From Sva-07 sp963728195 (lineage in GTDB: Bacteria > Actinomycetota > Acidimicrobiia > Acidimicrobiales > Ilumatobacteraceae), in the NCBI GenBank assembly GCA_963728195.1, contig CAVSIX010000005.1:186001-250000 (forward strand): a DNA stretch of 64,000 bases, read 5' to 3'. Positions 16,384 through 25,010 of the stretch are shown piece after piece (position 1 is the first letter of the stretch; each line of letters begins with the position of its first letter). The translations under genes and the position numbers were made by a program. The notes beneath the pieces were generated by a model. The model made no database searches, was not told the origin of the DNA, and saw nothing but the letters and a program-made list of their open reading frames with translations.

Positions 16384-17568
16384 TCAGAGGCGCTCGATGA
16401 TGGTGCCGGTGCCGAGGCCACCGCCGCAGCACATCGAGATCAGGGCGTAGCGCCCTCCGGTGCGCTCGAGCTCGTACAGCGCCTTGGTCATCAGGAACGC
16501 ACCGGTCGCCCCCAGCGGATGGCCGAGTGCGATCGCACCACCGTTCGGATTGGTCTTGTCGAGGTCGGCGCCGACCTCCTTGGCCCAGGCGAGCACGACC
16601 GACGCGAACGCCTCGTTGATCTCGAACACGTCGATGTCGTCGATCGACAACCCGGTGCGCGCCAACAGGTGCTTGGTGGCGTCCATCGGGCCGGTGAGCA
16701 TCAGCACCGGATCGGTGCCCACGAGGCAGGTGTCGACGACGCGCGCCCGGGCCTTCAGCCCGAGTTCGGCCGCCTTGGCCTCGCTCGCCACCAGGACGGC
16801 GGCGGCACCGTCGGAGATCTGCGAGGAGTTGCCGGCGGTGTGCACGCCGTTCTCGCGGGCGACCGGCTTCAGCGTCGCCAGCTTGTCGAGCGTCGTCTCG
16901 CGCAGGCCCTCGTCGCGATCGACGGTGTGCATCGACCCGGTCGGATTGCCCTCCTCGTCGAGGTCCGGTGCCTCGATCGTGAGGTACTGGCCCGAGAAGC
17001 GGTCCTCCGCCCACGCCTGGGCGGCGCGCTGTTGCGAGGCGAGCCCGAACGCATCGGTGTCCTCACGGCTGATGCCCCACTTGTCGGCGATGCGTTCGGC
17101 GCCCTCGAACTGCGACGTCATCTCGTACTGTTCGAAGTAGGTCGGCGGGATCGGGATGCCGAGCCCGAGCGCCTTGTTGCCCGATGCGCCGATCGGGATC
17201 CGGCTCATCGATTCGACGCCGCACGCCAGCGCCATGTCGACCACGCCGGAGCCCACGAGCGACGACGCGAGGTTGGTCGCCTGCTGGCTCGAACCGCACT
17301 GTGTGTCGACGGTGGTGTTGGCCACGCCGAGGGGAAGACCGGCCGACAACCACGCCGTGCGGCCGATGTTGAAGGCCTGCTCGCCGACCTGGCTGACGCA
17401 GCCGGTGACGACCTGGCCGACCTCGGTGGGATCGACGCCGTTGCGGTCGATGATCGCCCGCTGCACACGGGCGAGGGTCTCGGCGGGGTGGAGGGTGGAC
17501 AGGCCACCGTTGCGCTTACCGATCGGGGTGCGGAGGGCATCGACGATCACGACATCTGAGGTGCTCAT
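16384..17568 (-). CDS. Thiolase (acetyl-CoA C-acyltransferase)
   Basis: 394 aa. Catalytic Cys91 in DTQCGSSQQA, His in GGAIALGHPLGATGA, and the second Cys in CCGGGLGTG are all present, and NEAFA is intact. It splits 3-ketoacyl-CoA with CoA in beta-oxidation; steroid-side-chain thiolases share this sequence pattern, but the acyl chain cannot be told. TACAGT ends 7 nt before the ATG, indicating a leaderless transcript. Family A hairpins lie upstream and a family B hairpin downstream. Confidence 0.92.
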   Translation of the reverse strand: MSTSDVVIVDALRTPIGKRNGGLSTLHPAETLARVQRAIIDRNGVDPTEVGQVVTGCVSQVGEQAFNIGRTAWLSAGLPLGVANTTVDTQCGSSQQATNLASSLVGSGVVDMALACGVESMSRIPIGASGNKALGLGIPIPPTYFEQYEMTSQFEGAERIADKWGISREDTDAFGLASQQRAAQAWAEDRFSGQYLTIEAPDLDEEGNPTGSMHTVDRDEGLRETTLDKLATLKPVARENGVHTAGNSSQISDGAAAVLVASEAKAAELGLKARARVVDTCLVGTDPVLMLTGPMDATKHLLARTGLSIDDIDVFEINEAFASVVLAWAKEVGADLDKTNPNGGAIALGHPLGATGAFLMTKALYELERTGGRYALISMCCGGGLGTGTIIERL

Positions 17569-17611
17569 GTCCTCGACTGTAGATCCCGCATCGGCCCCCG
17601 CTTCAGCCCGA

Positions 17612-17653
17612 GCGATGAGCGAAGCGCCGGCATCTGGTCGGTTCGCTCATCGC
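17612..17653. repeat. Hairpin repeat family A, pair 2, copy 1
   Basis: 42 bp with a perfect 12-bp stem (GCGATGAGCGAA / TTCGCTCATCGC) around an 18-nt interior. The ends match the pair at 1379-1481, while the interior differs. Confidence 0.85.
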
Positions 17654-17672
17654 ACGGGGTCGGATGGGGTCA

Positions 17673-17714
17673 CCGATGAGCGAAGCGCCGGCATCTGGTC
17701 GGTTCGCTCATCGC
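17673..17714. repeat. Hairpin repeat family A, pair 2, copy 2
   Basis: Copy of the unit at 17612 with only its first base changed, offset by exactly 61 bp, the same period as pair 1. It ends 7 bp after the nudC stop on the minus strand. Confidence 0.85.
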
Positions 17715-17721
17715 AACGGGT

Positions 17722-18540
17722 TCAGGATTCGTGGAGCCACTCGTCGATCAGGCGGCGGGCGACGGAGATCCCGGGCGGGATCGTCGGCAGGTCGTCTCGG
17801 CGATACCAGTTGGCGTCGGCGATCTCGCGCTCGTCGAGGACCAGGTCGCCGCTGTGGTACTCGGCGCGGAAGCCGATCATCAGGCTGTGCGGGAACGGCC
17901 ACGGCTGGCTGGCGCGGTATGACACGTTCGTCACGCGGACGCCGACCTCCTCGGCGACCTCGCGCACGACTGCCCCCTCGAGGTCCTCGCCGGGTTCGAC
18001 GAAGCCGGCGAGACAGGAGTACATCGGCATCCGGAAGTTGACGCCGCGGGCGAGCAGGGCCTCCTGATCGGGGCCGGGTTCGCCGCGGGTGACGAGCACG
18101 ATCATCGCCGGAGCGAGTCGGGGATAGGCGACCAACCCGCACGCCGGGCACTTCATGCCACGCTCGCCCTCGGACAGCTCGGTGGGGGTGGCGCATCGGC
18201 CGCAGAACCGGTGCGTGCGTGCCCACTCCACGATCTGCACGGCTCGTCCCGCCGCCATCCACTCGCTCTGCGCCGCCCGGCCGAAGTAGCTGAACAGGTC
18301 GAGCGCCGATCCGTACGAGGGATCCTCGGCGTCGGCGGGCACGTCGACCGCCCACCAGGCATCGCCCTCGACGATGCCGACGATGTGCCGCTCCCACGAC
18401 TGGTCGGCGACCTCGCTGTCGACGAACACCGACGTGCCGATCACGTGGATGAAACGGTGACCGCCGGTGTGACCGGTGGGATCTGCGTTCAGCGCCGCAT
18501 AGAGGTCGGCCGAGTTCGGGAGCGAGTCCATCGACTGCAT
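17722..18540 (-). CDS. nudC: NAD(P)H/NAD+ pyrophosphatase, NudC type
   Basis: 272 aa from ATG 18540 (MQSMDSLPN); a second ATG lies at 18531. The four-Cys zinc site (FCGRCATP...MKCPACG), the Nudix box GFVEPGEDLEGAVVREVAEEVGV-type pattern (Gx5Ex7REVxEExGV) and the NudC hallmark SQPWPFPHSLM are all present. NudC cleaves NAD(H) to NMN(H) and AMP and can remove NAD caps from RNA. The longer frame to 18636 overlaps the divergent nitrobindin gene and is not used. Confidence 0.88.
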   Translation of the reverse strand: MQSMDSLPNSADLYAALNADPTGHTGGHRFIHVIGTSVFVDSEVADQSWERHIVGIVEGDAWWAVDVPADAEDPSYGSALDLFSYFGRAAQSEWMAAGRAVQIVEWARTHRFCGRCATPTELSEGERGMKCPACGLVAYPRLAPAMIVLVTRGEPGPDQEALLARGVNFRMPMYSCLAGFVEPGEDLEGAVVREVAEEVGVRVTNVSYRASQPWPFPHSLMIGFRAEYHSGDLVLDEREIADANWYRRDDLPTIPPGISVARRLIDEWLHES

Positions 18541-18581
18541 GCGTAGCACGCGGTTTGCCGCTGGTCTCGTACGGTGAGGGC

Positions 18582-19082
18582 ATGGAACCGGAGCTGCATC
18601 CAGACATTGCGGTGTTGGCGCCGCTCCTCGGAACATGGGAGGGCGCAGGCGCCGGTGAGTACCCCACCATCGACGACTTCGCCTACCTCGAGTCGATCAC
18701 CTTCAGCCACGTCGGCAAGCCGTTCGTGGCGTACACGCAGCGCACCCGGCATCCCGAGACGTCCGCCCCGATGCACGCCGAGACCGGATACCTGCGCGTA
18801 CCGAGACCCGGCAGCATCGAGATCGTGATGGCGCAGCCCACCGGTCTCGCGGAGATCTACGAGGGCGCCGTCGTCGGTGGCGACGCACCGCTGGTGATCG
18901 ACGTCCGGTCGACCTCGATCGGCTCGGTGTCGACCGCCAAGGAGGTCACGATCACCGAGCGGACGATCTCGGTGACCGGCGACGACCTGCACTACACGTT
19001 CCGCATGGCCGCCGTCGGCCACCCGCTCCAGCACCACCTGAGCGCCACGCTGCACCGTGTCAACCGACCGGCCGTGGAATAG
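18582..19082 (+). CDS. Nitrobindin-like heme/fatty-acid-binding beta-barrel protein
   Basis: 166 aa. LLGTWEGAGAGEYPTI matches the GTWxGxGxGxYPTI signature of bacterial nitrobindins (lipocalin-like, formerly DUF1794). The C-terminal HHLSATLHR holds the region of the heme-ligating His. Nitrobindins bind ferric heme and react with NO or peroxynitrite. TACGGT (18570-18575) ends 6 nt before the ATG, suggesting a leaderless start despite the purine-rich spacer. Confidence 0.88.
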   Translation: MEPELHPDIAVLAPLLGTWEGAGAGEYPTIDDFAYLESITFSHVGKPFVAYTQRTRHPETSAPMHAETGYLRVPRPGSIEIVMAQPTGLAEIYEGAVVGGDAPLVIDVRSTSIGSVSTAKEVTITERTISVTGDDLHYTFRMAAVGHPLQHHLSATLHRVNRPAVE

Positions 19083-19084
19083 AC

Positions 19085-19103
19085 GCAACCGACGCCGGGT
19101 TGC
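19085..19103 (+). terminator. Possible short terminator hairpin after the nitrobindin gene
   Basis: GCAACC (19085-19090) pairs with GGTTGC (19098-19103) just past the stop at 19082. There is no T-tract, so this is weak. Confidence 0.35.
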
Positions 19104-19160
19104 AGCGGCCGGTCGATAGATTTCGATCGGACAACCTGAACAGACATCCGAAACAGACAT

Positions 19161-19252
19161 CTGAAGGGGAGTATCCCTCGAGGTCCGTCGTCAACACACC
19201 GCTTCCGGGCGGTCGGCGGGGCCAGCTCCTGGTGGAGCGGAGAGACCTTCAG
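19161..19252 (+). ncRNA. Probable manganese riboswitch (yybP-ykoY type)
   Basis: The leader of htpX contains CTGAAGG (19161-19167) that pairs perfectly with CCTTCAG (19246-19252) to close a P1 stem. Inside are the two conserved loop signatures of yybP-ykoY: GGGGAGTA directly after the 5' strand and an AGAGACC stretch directly before the 3' strand, with GTCGTCA between them and two helper hairpins (ACCGC...GCGGT at 19198-19213; CCAG...CTGG). This family senses Mn2+ and often controls Mn exporters, including P-type ATPases. The next genes are a membrane protease and such an ATPase. A TAGATT box at 19117-19122 may be the promoter -10. The match was made by eye, not by covariance search. Confidence 0.75.
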
Positions 19253-19282
19253 CGAACCATCCCTCCGTTTGCTGAAAGCGTC

Positions 19283-20149
19283 ATGAACTCCAACACCTTC
19301 AAGACCATCATCCTGCTCAGTTCCCTCACCGGCTTCATGGTCCTCGTCGGGTCGTGGATCGGTGGGCCGACGGGCACCGTCATCGGGCTCGTGCTCGGCC
19401 TCGCCATCGTCGGCGCCTCGTATTGGTCGTCCGATCGACTCGCGGTCAAGGCCGCTCGGGCCACCGAGGTCGCCCCCGGCCAACTGGACTGGCTGCGCGA
19501 CGACCTCACCGAGATCGCCCGACGGGCCGACATGGCGACACCGCGGCTGTTCGTGTCACCCGACCGCCAGCCCAACGCCTTCGCGACCGGACGCAACGAG
19601 CGCACGGCGCTGGTGTGTGTCACCGCCGGACTGCTCGAGGTGCTCGACCGCGACGAGGTGCGTGGAGTCGTCGCCCACGAGGTGGCACACATCCGCAACA
19701 AGGACATCCTGATCGGCTCGATCGCCGCCGCCGTCGCCACTGCGATCTCCGCAATCGCGAACATGGCCATGTTTGCCGGCATCTTCGGCGGGAACAGCGA
19801 CGACGATGGACCCAGCCCCGCCGTCGCCATGTTGCTCGCCGTCGTCGCGCCGATCGCAGCCGGCGTGATGCAGATGGCACTGTCGCGGTCACGCGAGTTC
19901 GAAGCCGACCGTGTCGGCGCCGAACTGCTCGGCGACCCGCAGCCGCTGGCCAGCGCACTCGCCCGGCTCGACCGTGCGTCGAAGCAGATCCCGATGGAGG
20001 TCGACCCGGCGCACGCCACCGCCTACATCGTCAACCCGCTGACCGGCACGCAGGCGAGCTTCGCCAAGCTGTTCATGACCCACCCGCCGATGGAGGAGCG
20101 CATCGCGCGCCTGCTCGGCGTGCGGCTCGACGCCCAGGTCGCCCGATGA
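19283..20149 (+). CDS. htpX: HtpX-like M48 membrane zinc metalloprotease
   Basis: 288 aa from ATG 19283 (MNSNTFKTII); an upstream extension would lie inside the riboswitch. Two N-terminal membrane segments (about 8-28 and 32-50), HEVAH at 132-136, a second membrane pair (about 150-200) and REFEADRVGAE with the third zinc ligand give the HtpX layout. HtpX degrades misfolded membrane proteins. It overlaps the ATPase gene by 4 bp, and the riboswitch suggests it is made when Mn2+ is high. Confidence 0.9.
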   Translation: MNSNTFKTIILLSSLTGFMVLVGSWIGGPTGTVIGLVLGLAIVGASYWSSDRLAVKAARATEVAPGQLDWLRDDLTEIARRADMATPRLFVSPDRQPNAFATGRNERTALVCVTAGLLEVLDRDEVRGVVAHEVAHIRNKDILIGSIAAAVATAISAIANMAMFAGIFGGNSDDDGPSPAVAMLLAVVAPIAAGVMQMALSRSREFEADRVGAELLGDPQPLASALARLDRASKQIPMEVDPAHATAYIVNPLTGTQASFAKLFMTHPPMEERIARLLGVRLDAQVAR

Positions 20150-22884
20150 GCGCACTGCCGGGCACGCTCGCTGACGCCGACGAATCGTCGTCGTCCGCAG
20201 ACTGGCACCGCCGCGACGCGGCGACGGTCCTCGACGAACTCGGCTCCTCCGACGACGGCCTCGACGACGCCGCCGTCCTCCGCCGGCGTGACGAGTACGG
20301 ATCGAACGAACTTCAGGAGTCCGCCGGGACCAGCAAGCTGGCGCTGATCTGGGGACAGATCTCGTCGGTGATGGTGCTGATCCTGATCGGTGCCGCGGTG
20401 CTGTCGCTCGTGCTCGGCAAGTACCTCGAAGCCGGCGCGATCGGTGCGATCGTCGTGCTGTTCACCGCGCTCGGGTTCTTCCAGGAGTACCGCGCCGAGC
20501 AGGCGATCGCCGCACTGCGCCGCATGGCGGTGCCGTCGGCACGCGTCACGCGCGAAGGACGCGTCACGTCGGTGTCCGTGGGCGAGTTGGTGCCCGGCGA
20601 CATCGTCCATCTCGACGCCGGCACCGTCGTGCCCGCCGACCTCCGCCTCGTCGAGGTCGCGAGCCTGCGGATCGAGGAGGCGACGCTCACCGGCGAGTCC
20701 GAGCCGATCGACAAGCAGACCGACGCCGTCGACCAGGACGATCTCGCACTCGGCGACCGCCTGTGCATGGCGTACTCCGGCACGCAGGTCGCCGCCGGCC
20801 GCGGTCGAGGTGTCGTCGTCGCCACGGGAATGCGGACCGAACTCGGCCGGATCGCTGCGCTCCTGCAAGGTGTCGAGGCCGACCAGACACCACTCCAGCA
20901 GCGTCTCGACCGTGTCGGCAAGCAGCTCGCACTCCTCGGTCTGCTCGTCGCGCTCGCCGTCGTGGTGATGGGGGCGATCGCCGGCGAGTCGGCGACCGAC
21001 CTCGTGCTGACGGCGATCAGCGTGGCCGTCGCCGTCATCCCCGAGGGCCTGCCCGCCGTCGTGACGTTCACCTTGGCGATCGGCTCGCAACGGATGCTCA
21101 GGCGCCAGGCGCTGATCCGCAAGTTGCCGGCGGTCGAGACGCTCGGGTCGGTCACCGTGATCTGCTCGGACAAGACCGGGACGCTCACGCAGAACCGGAT
21201 GACGGTGACCGTGCTCGACGTCGCGGGCCACGAGGTGCGCCTCGATGCCGATGCCGGCGTGTCGCCCGACGACCTGCCGTCGCCGGCGACGGTGACGCTC
21301 GTCGCCGGTGCGTTGTGCAACGACGGATCCGAGGACGTCGACGACGAAGGCCGGCGGGTCTGGCTCGGCGATCCGACGGAAACGGCGCTGCTCCAGGCTG
21401 CGACGGACGCCGGCCTCGACGTCGACTCGCTGCGCGAGCGGATCCCCCGCATCGGCGAGCAGCCGTTCGACTCGACGCGCAAACGGATGAGCACGGTCCA
21501 CGACCGGCTCGACGGACGGATCGACGAACTCGCCGAGTTGCCCCAGGATGTCGAGCTCTCGTTCGTCAAGGGCGCCGTCGACGGCCTGCTCGACCACGCG
21601 ACCGCGGTCTGGGACAACGGCGAGGCGGTGCCGTTCGACGCCGAGTGGCACGAGCGCATCTCCGCCGGCAACGACGCGCTCGCCGCGGCGGGCATGCGTG
21701 TGCTCGGCGTTGCGTTCCGGCCGATGACGTCCGACGACGCCGACCCCGAGGCGGAACTGGTGCTGCTCGGGCTCGTCGGGATCATCGACCCGCCACGCCC
21801 CGAGGTCCGCGATGCGGTGGCCGTCTGCCGTGACGCCGGCATCCGCCCCGTGATGATCACCGGCGACCATCCGCTGACCGCGGTGGCAATCGCCAACGAC
21901 CTCGGCATCAGCGACACCGATCGTGCGCTGGTGGGCGCCGACCTCGATCGCCTCGACGACGACGAGTTCGCCGCGGCGGTGCGCGACGTCTCGGTGTTCG
22001 CCCGGGTGTCGCCCGAGCACAAGCTGCGCATCGTCGGAGCCCTGCAGCACCAGCACCAGGTGGTCGCGATGACCGGTGACGGGGTCAACGACGCACCGGC
22101 GCTCAAGCGTGCCGACATCGGCGTGGCGATGGGCATCACCGGCACCGACGTGTCCAAGGAAGCAGCCGACATGGTGCTGCGCGACGACAACTTCGCCACG
22201 ATCGTCGCTGCCGTCGAAGAGGGCCGGGTGATCTACGACAACCTGCGGCGCTTCGTGAGCTTCGCGGTCGCCGGCAACCTCGGAAAGATCATCGTGATGC
22301 TCGGATGGCCGATCCCGTTCCTGATCTCGGATTCGGCTGCCGGCACGGCGATCGCGTTCCTTCCGTTGCAGCTGCTGTGGCTGAACCTGATGACCGACGG
22401 ACTGCTCGGGTTGTCGATGGGGGTCGAACCGGCCGAGAAGAGCGTGATGCAGCGACCACCGCACTCACCGTCCGACGGGCTCTGGGCCAACGGACTGGGA
22501 CGGCGCACGACGTGGGTCGGCACGGTCATCGGCATCGTCACGCTGGCGCTCGGCTTCGCCTACTACGCCGCCGACGGGGACGGACCATGGCAGACGATCA
22601 TGTTCACGACGATCGCCTTCATGCAGATCGGCCAGGCGTTCGCGACGCGCTCGTCGCTCGAGTCGCTGCGCACGATCGGCTTCGGTTCCAATCGATTGAT
22701 GGTCGGCATCGCTGCGCTCGTCGCCGCGCTGCAACTCCTGGCCGTCTACACGCCGTTGCGTGAGTTCCTCGACCTGCAGGTGCTCTCGGCGTCCGAGCTC
22801 GCCGTGTGCATCGCGGCCGGAGTGTTGCTACTCGTGTTGGTCGAGGCGGTCAAGTGGCGTCACCGGGTCACCGCCCGCCGCTGA
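20146..22884 (+). CDS. P-type cation-transporting ATPase (P2, Ca2+/Mn2+-like)
   Basis: 912 aa, starting inside the htpX stop (ATGA). Motifs: TGES in the actuator, PEGLP in M4 (Glu300), phosphorylated Asp342 in SDKTGTLTQNRM, KGA in the nucleotide domain, TGDGVNDAPAL hinge, and LLWLNLMTDG in M6 with the Asn and Asp used for Ca sites. In M5 the SERCA site-I Glu is replaced by Lys (GNLGKI), implying one metal site as in secretory-pathway Ca/Mn pumps. Together with the leader, export of Mn2+ (or Ca2+) is the best guess. Confidence 0.9.
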   Translation: MSALPGTLADADESSSSADWHRRDAATVLDELGSSDDGLDDAAVLRRRDEYGSNELQESAGTSKLALIWGQISSVMVLILIGAAVLSLVLGKYLEAGAIGAIVVLFTALGFFQEYRAEQAIAALRRMAVPSARVTREGRVTSVSVGELVPGDIVHLDAGTVVPADLRLVEVASLRIEEATLTGESEPIDKQTDAVDQDDLALGDRLCMAYSGTQVAAGRGRGVVVATGMRTELGRIAALLQGVEADQTPLQQRLDRVGKQLALLGLLVALAVVVMGAIAGESATDLVLTAISVAVAVIPEGLPAVVTFTLAIGSQRMLRRQALIRKLPAVETLGSVTVICSDKTGTLTQNRMTVTVLDVAGHEVRLDADAGVSPDDLPSPATVTLVAGALCNDGSEDVDDEGRRVWLGDPTETALLQAATDAGLDVDSLRERIPRIGEQPFDSTRKRMSTVHDRLDGRIDELAELPQDVELSFVKGAVDGLLDHATAVWDNGEAVPFDAEWHERISAGNDALAAAGMRVLGVAFRPMTSDDADPEAELVLLGLVGIIDPPRPEVRDAVAVCRDAGIRPVMITGDHPLTAVAIANDLGISDTDRALVGADLDRLDDDEFAAAVRDVSVFARVSPEHKLRIVGALQHQHQVVAMTGDGVNDAPALKRADIGVAMGITGTDVSKEAADMVLRDDNFATIVAAVEEGRVIYDNLRRFVSFAVAGNLGKIIVMLGWPIPFLISDSAAGTAIAFLPLQLLWLNLMTDGLLGLSMGVEPAEKSVMQRPPHSPSDGLWANGLGRRTTWVGTVIGIVTLALGFAYYAADGDGPWQTIMFTTIAFMQIGQAFATRSSLESLRTIGFGSNRLMVGIAALVAALQLLAVYTPLREFLDLQVLSASELAVCIAAGVLLLVLVEAVKWRHRVTARR

Positions 22885-22894
22885 CGCTCAGGAC

Positions 22895-24934
22895 TCACCC
22901 GGTGGCGAGTTTGTCGGCGAACCAGTCGAGGATGATCTCGGCGCGCTGGACGCGATGGATCGGTGAGCCCGATCGTGACAGCTCGTGGTTCTCTCCGGGG
23001 AAGCGGTAGAAGTCGACGTCCTTGTCGAGCAGTTTCAAGGAGACCCACAGCTCTTCTGCCTGAGCGATCGGGCACCGCCAGTCCTCCTCGGAGTGGATGA
23101 TCAGCATCGGCGAGGAGATGTTGCGCACGGCCGTGATCGGTGACATCCGCGCGTACTCCTCCGGCGCCTCGAGGTGGTTGACGCCGTGAACCGCGTTGAA
23201 GGCCGTCGAGATGTCGGACGACACTTCCAGTGCGGTGGCGTTGTTGACCGCCCGCTCCGAGCAGAACGCCCGGAATCGTTCGCCGTGGTGGCCGGCGAGC
23301 CACGTCGCCATGAACCCGCCGTACGAACCACCGAGCATCCCGACGCGCTCGGCGTCGCAGAACTCGTAGCGATCGAGCGCGGTGTCGATGATCGACAGGA
23401 CGTCGTCGACGTCGACGGTTCCCCATCCGGGGCCCGGCGCCGTTGGATGGTTCGGGCCCTGGATCGCCTGGCCCCAGCCGGTGTGGCGGCCGCTGCTGCC
23501 GCGAGGGTTGCCGAGCACGACGACGAAGCCGGCTGCGGCCTGCATCTGGAACTCGTCGAAGAAGTACTCGCCGTACTGCGTGTGGGGTCCGCCGTGCACG
23601 TTGAGCAGCACGGGATACCGCCGCGTCTCGTCGAAGTCGGCCGGGCGCATGATCCAGGCGTCGATCTCGTCGGTGCCGTCGGCGGTGGGAGCGGTGAAGT
23701 GTTCCCATCCGATCAGGGTGGCCGCCAGTTCGTCGCTCACGCGGGTGCGGCGCTCGTCGTCGACGAACAGCTCGGCGGGATGCGTCGCCGACTCCTCGAC
23801 GCGGGCGATCACACCCGCCGCGGCATCGAAGGACGTCACCGACACCGCTCCCTCGGTGAGCGGCGCCGGCACGAAGGCGCCGTCGGCGGGAATCCGATAC
23901 AGGTGCGTGGTGCCGCGGTCCTCGGCGGTCGCGAGCAGGTGTGCGTCGGACTCCCACACCGGTGGGCGCGAGCCGACGGTCGGCAGGAACGTGCGGTCGA
24001 ACCCGGCCGACACCCACCTGATGTCGGTGTGCGGATGGCTGTCGCCGTCGATCGGCAGGATTCCGATCTTGGCGTTCTGAGGGTAGGTGCGCGGATCGGC
24101 GGATCCGATGAACGCAAGCTGGGTGCCGTCGGGGGACACCGACGGCTGGCCGTACTGGCCGTCGTGGTTCGTCAGCGCTCGGACGTTCGCACCGTCGGCG
24201 TCACCTTCGCCGTGTTCCGGCAGCGAGACGACGTAGAGGTCGCTTGCCCGGTCACGGTCCCAGCCCTCGTGCCGCTGCGCCGACGTCACGACGGCGGACG
24301 AGTCGCGCAGCCAGCTGACACCGGTGTGCTGGAACTCGCCGGGCGTCAGGTTGCGCGGACCACCGGTGCCGTTCGTCGCGACCACGAACACGTGGTTCGG
24401 GCGATCGAAGACCCAGTTCTGCCCGTTGAGCCGGCTGAAGAGCCGCTCGACCTTGCGCGGCGCCTGCCAGGCGGCGCTCTCGGCGTCGTAGCGCTCGTGT
24501 CGAGTCCGGCTCGTGAATCCCAGCCAGCGGCCGTCGGGAGACCACGCGACGTCGCCGAGGCCGTCGGGCATGGTGCACAGCGTCCGGAGTTCGCCGGTGG
24601 TGCCGATCGGCAGGACGTGCAGCGTCGAATCGCCCTGGTTCTCGCCGCGTCGGGACGTGAACGCCAGATATCGCCCGTCGGACGACCATGCCGGGTCGGC
24701 GTCGTGGTCGCCGGCGGTGACCGGTGCATCGTCGATCCAGATCCGGGTGTAGGTCGTGTTCTTCGCCAGGTCGGTCGTCGCCACCACGAACGCCACGTGC
24801 GAGCCGTCGGGGCTCACCGCCACCTGACCGACCACGCTGCGGCCGTCGATCAGCCGTTCCGCGATCTCGCGGTGCCCGGACCTGGCCGGCGCGGCAGACG
24901 GAGCGGGTGGTGGAGGCGGTGGCAGTTCACTCAT
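22895..24934 (-). CDS. S9-family prolyl-oligopeptidase-like serine peptidase
   Basis: 679 aa. The N-terminal two-thirds is a beta-propeller with repeated SPDG..(I/L)AF motifs; the C-terminal alpha/beta-hydrolase domain has nucleophile Ser in GGSYGGFMA, Asp in HSEEDWRCP and His in GENHELSR. This is the dipeptidyl/acylaminoacyl-peptidase group. No signal peptide is seen, only a Pro/Ala-rich N-terminus, so probably cytoplasmic. TACGGT ends 8 nt before the ATG. It converges on the ATPase gene with a 10-bp gap. Confidence 0.9.
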   Translation of the reverse strand: MSELPPPPPPAPSAAPARSGHREIAERLIDGRSVVGQVAVSPDGSHVAFVVATTDLAKNTTYTRIWIDDAPVTAGDHDADPAWSSDGRYLAFTSRRGENQGDSTLHVLPIGTTGELRTLCTMPDGLGDVAWSPDGRWLGFTSRTRHERYDAESAAWQAPRKVERLFSRLNGQNWVFDRPNHVFVVATNGTGGPRNLTPGEFQHTGVSWLRDSSAVVTSAQRHEGWDRDRASDLYVVSLPEHGEGDADGANVRALTNHDGQYGQPSVSPDGTQLAFIGSADPRTYPQNAKIGILPIDGDSHPHTDIRWVSAGFDRTFLPTVGSRPPVWESDAHLLATAEDRGTTHLYRIPADGAFVPAPLTEGAVSVTSFDAAAGVIARVEESATHPAELFVDDERRTRVSDELAATLIGWEHFTAPTADGTDEIDAWIMRPADFDETRRYPVLLNVHGGPHTQYGEYFFDEFQMQAAAGFVVVLGNPRGSSGRHTGWGQAIQGPNHPTAPGPGWGTVDVDDVLSIIDTALDRYEFCDAERVGMLGGSYGGFMATWLAGHHGERFRAFCSERAVNNATALEVSSDISTAFNAVHGVNHLEAPEEYARMSPITAVRNISSPMLIIHSEEDWRCPIAQAEELWVSLKLLDKDVDFYRFPGENHELSRSGSPIHRVQRAEIILDWFADKLATG

Positions 24935-25010
24935 GGCCCCCGACCGTACCCTGGCCGCGGCACGCCGGAACCGGGCCGATGGTGTCGAGCTCGGACCGCA
25001 GCAGCGCCGT

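Noticed and set aside
16272..16421. N-terminal extension of the SNase-like gene to 16421
   Set aside because: It would translate the 50-bp inverted repeat and overlap the thiolase end. The signal peptide begins at 16271.
18541..18636. N-terminal extension of nudC to 18636
   Set aside because: It overlaps the divergent nitrobindin gene and its -10 box, and NudC homology starts after 18540.
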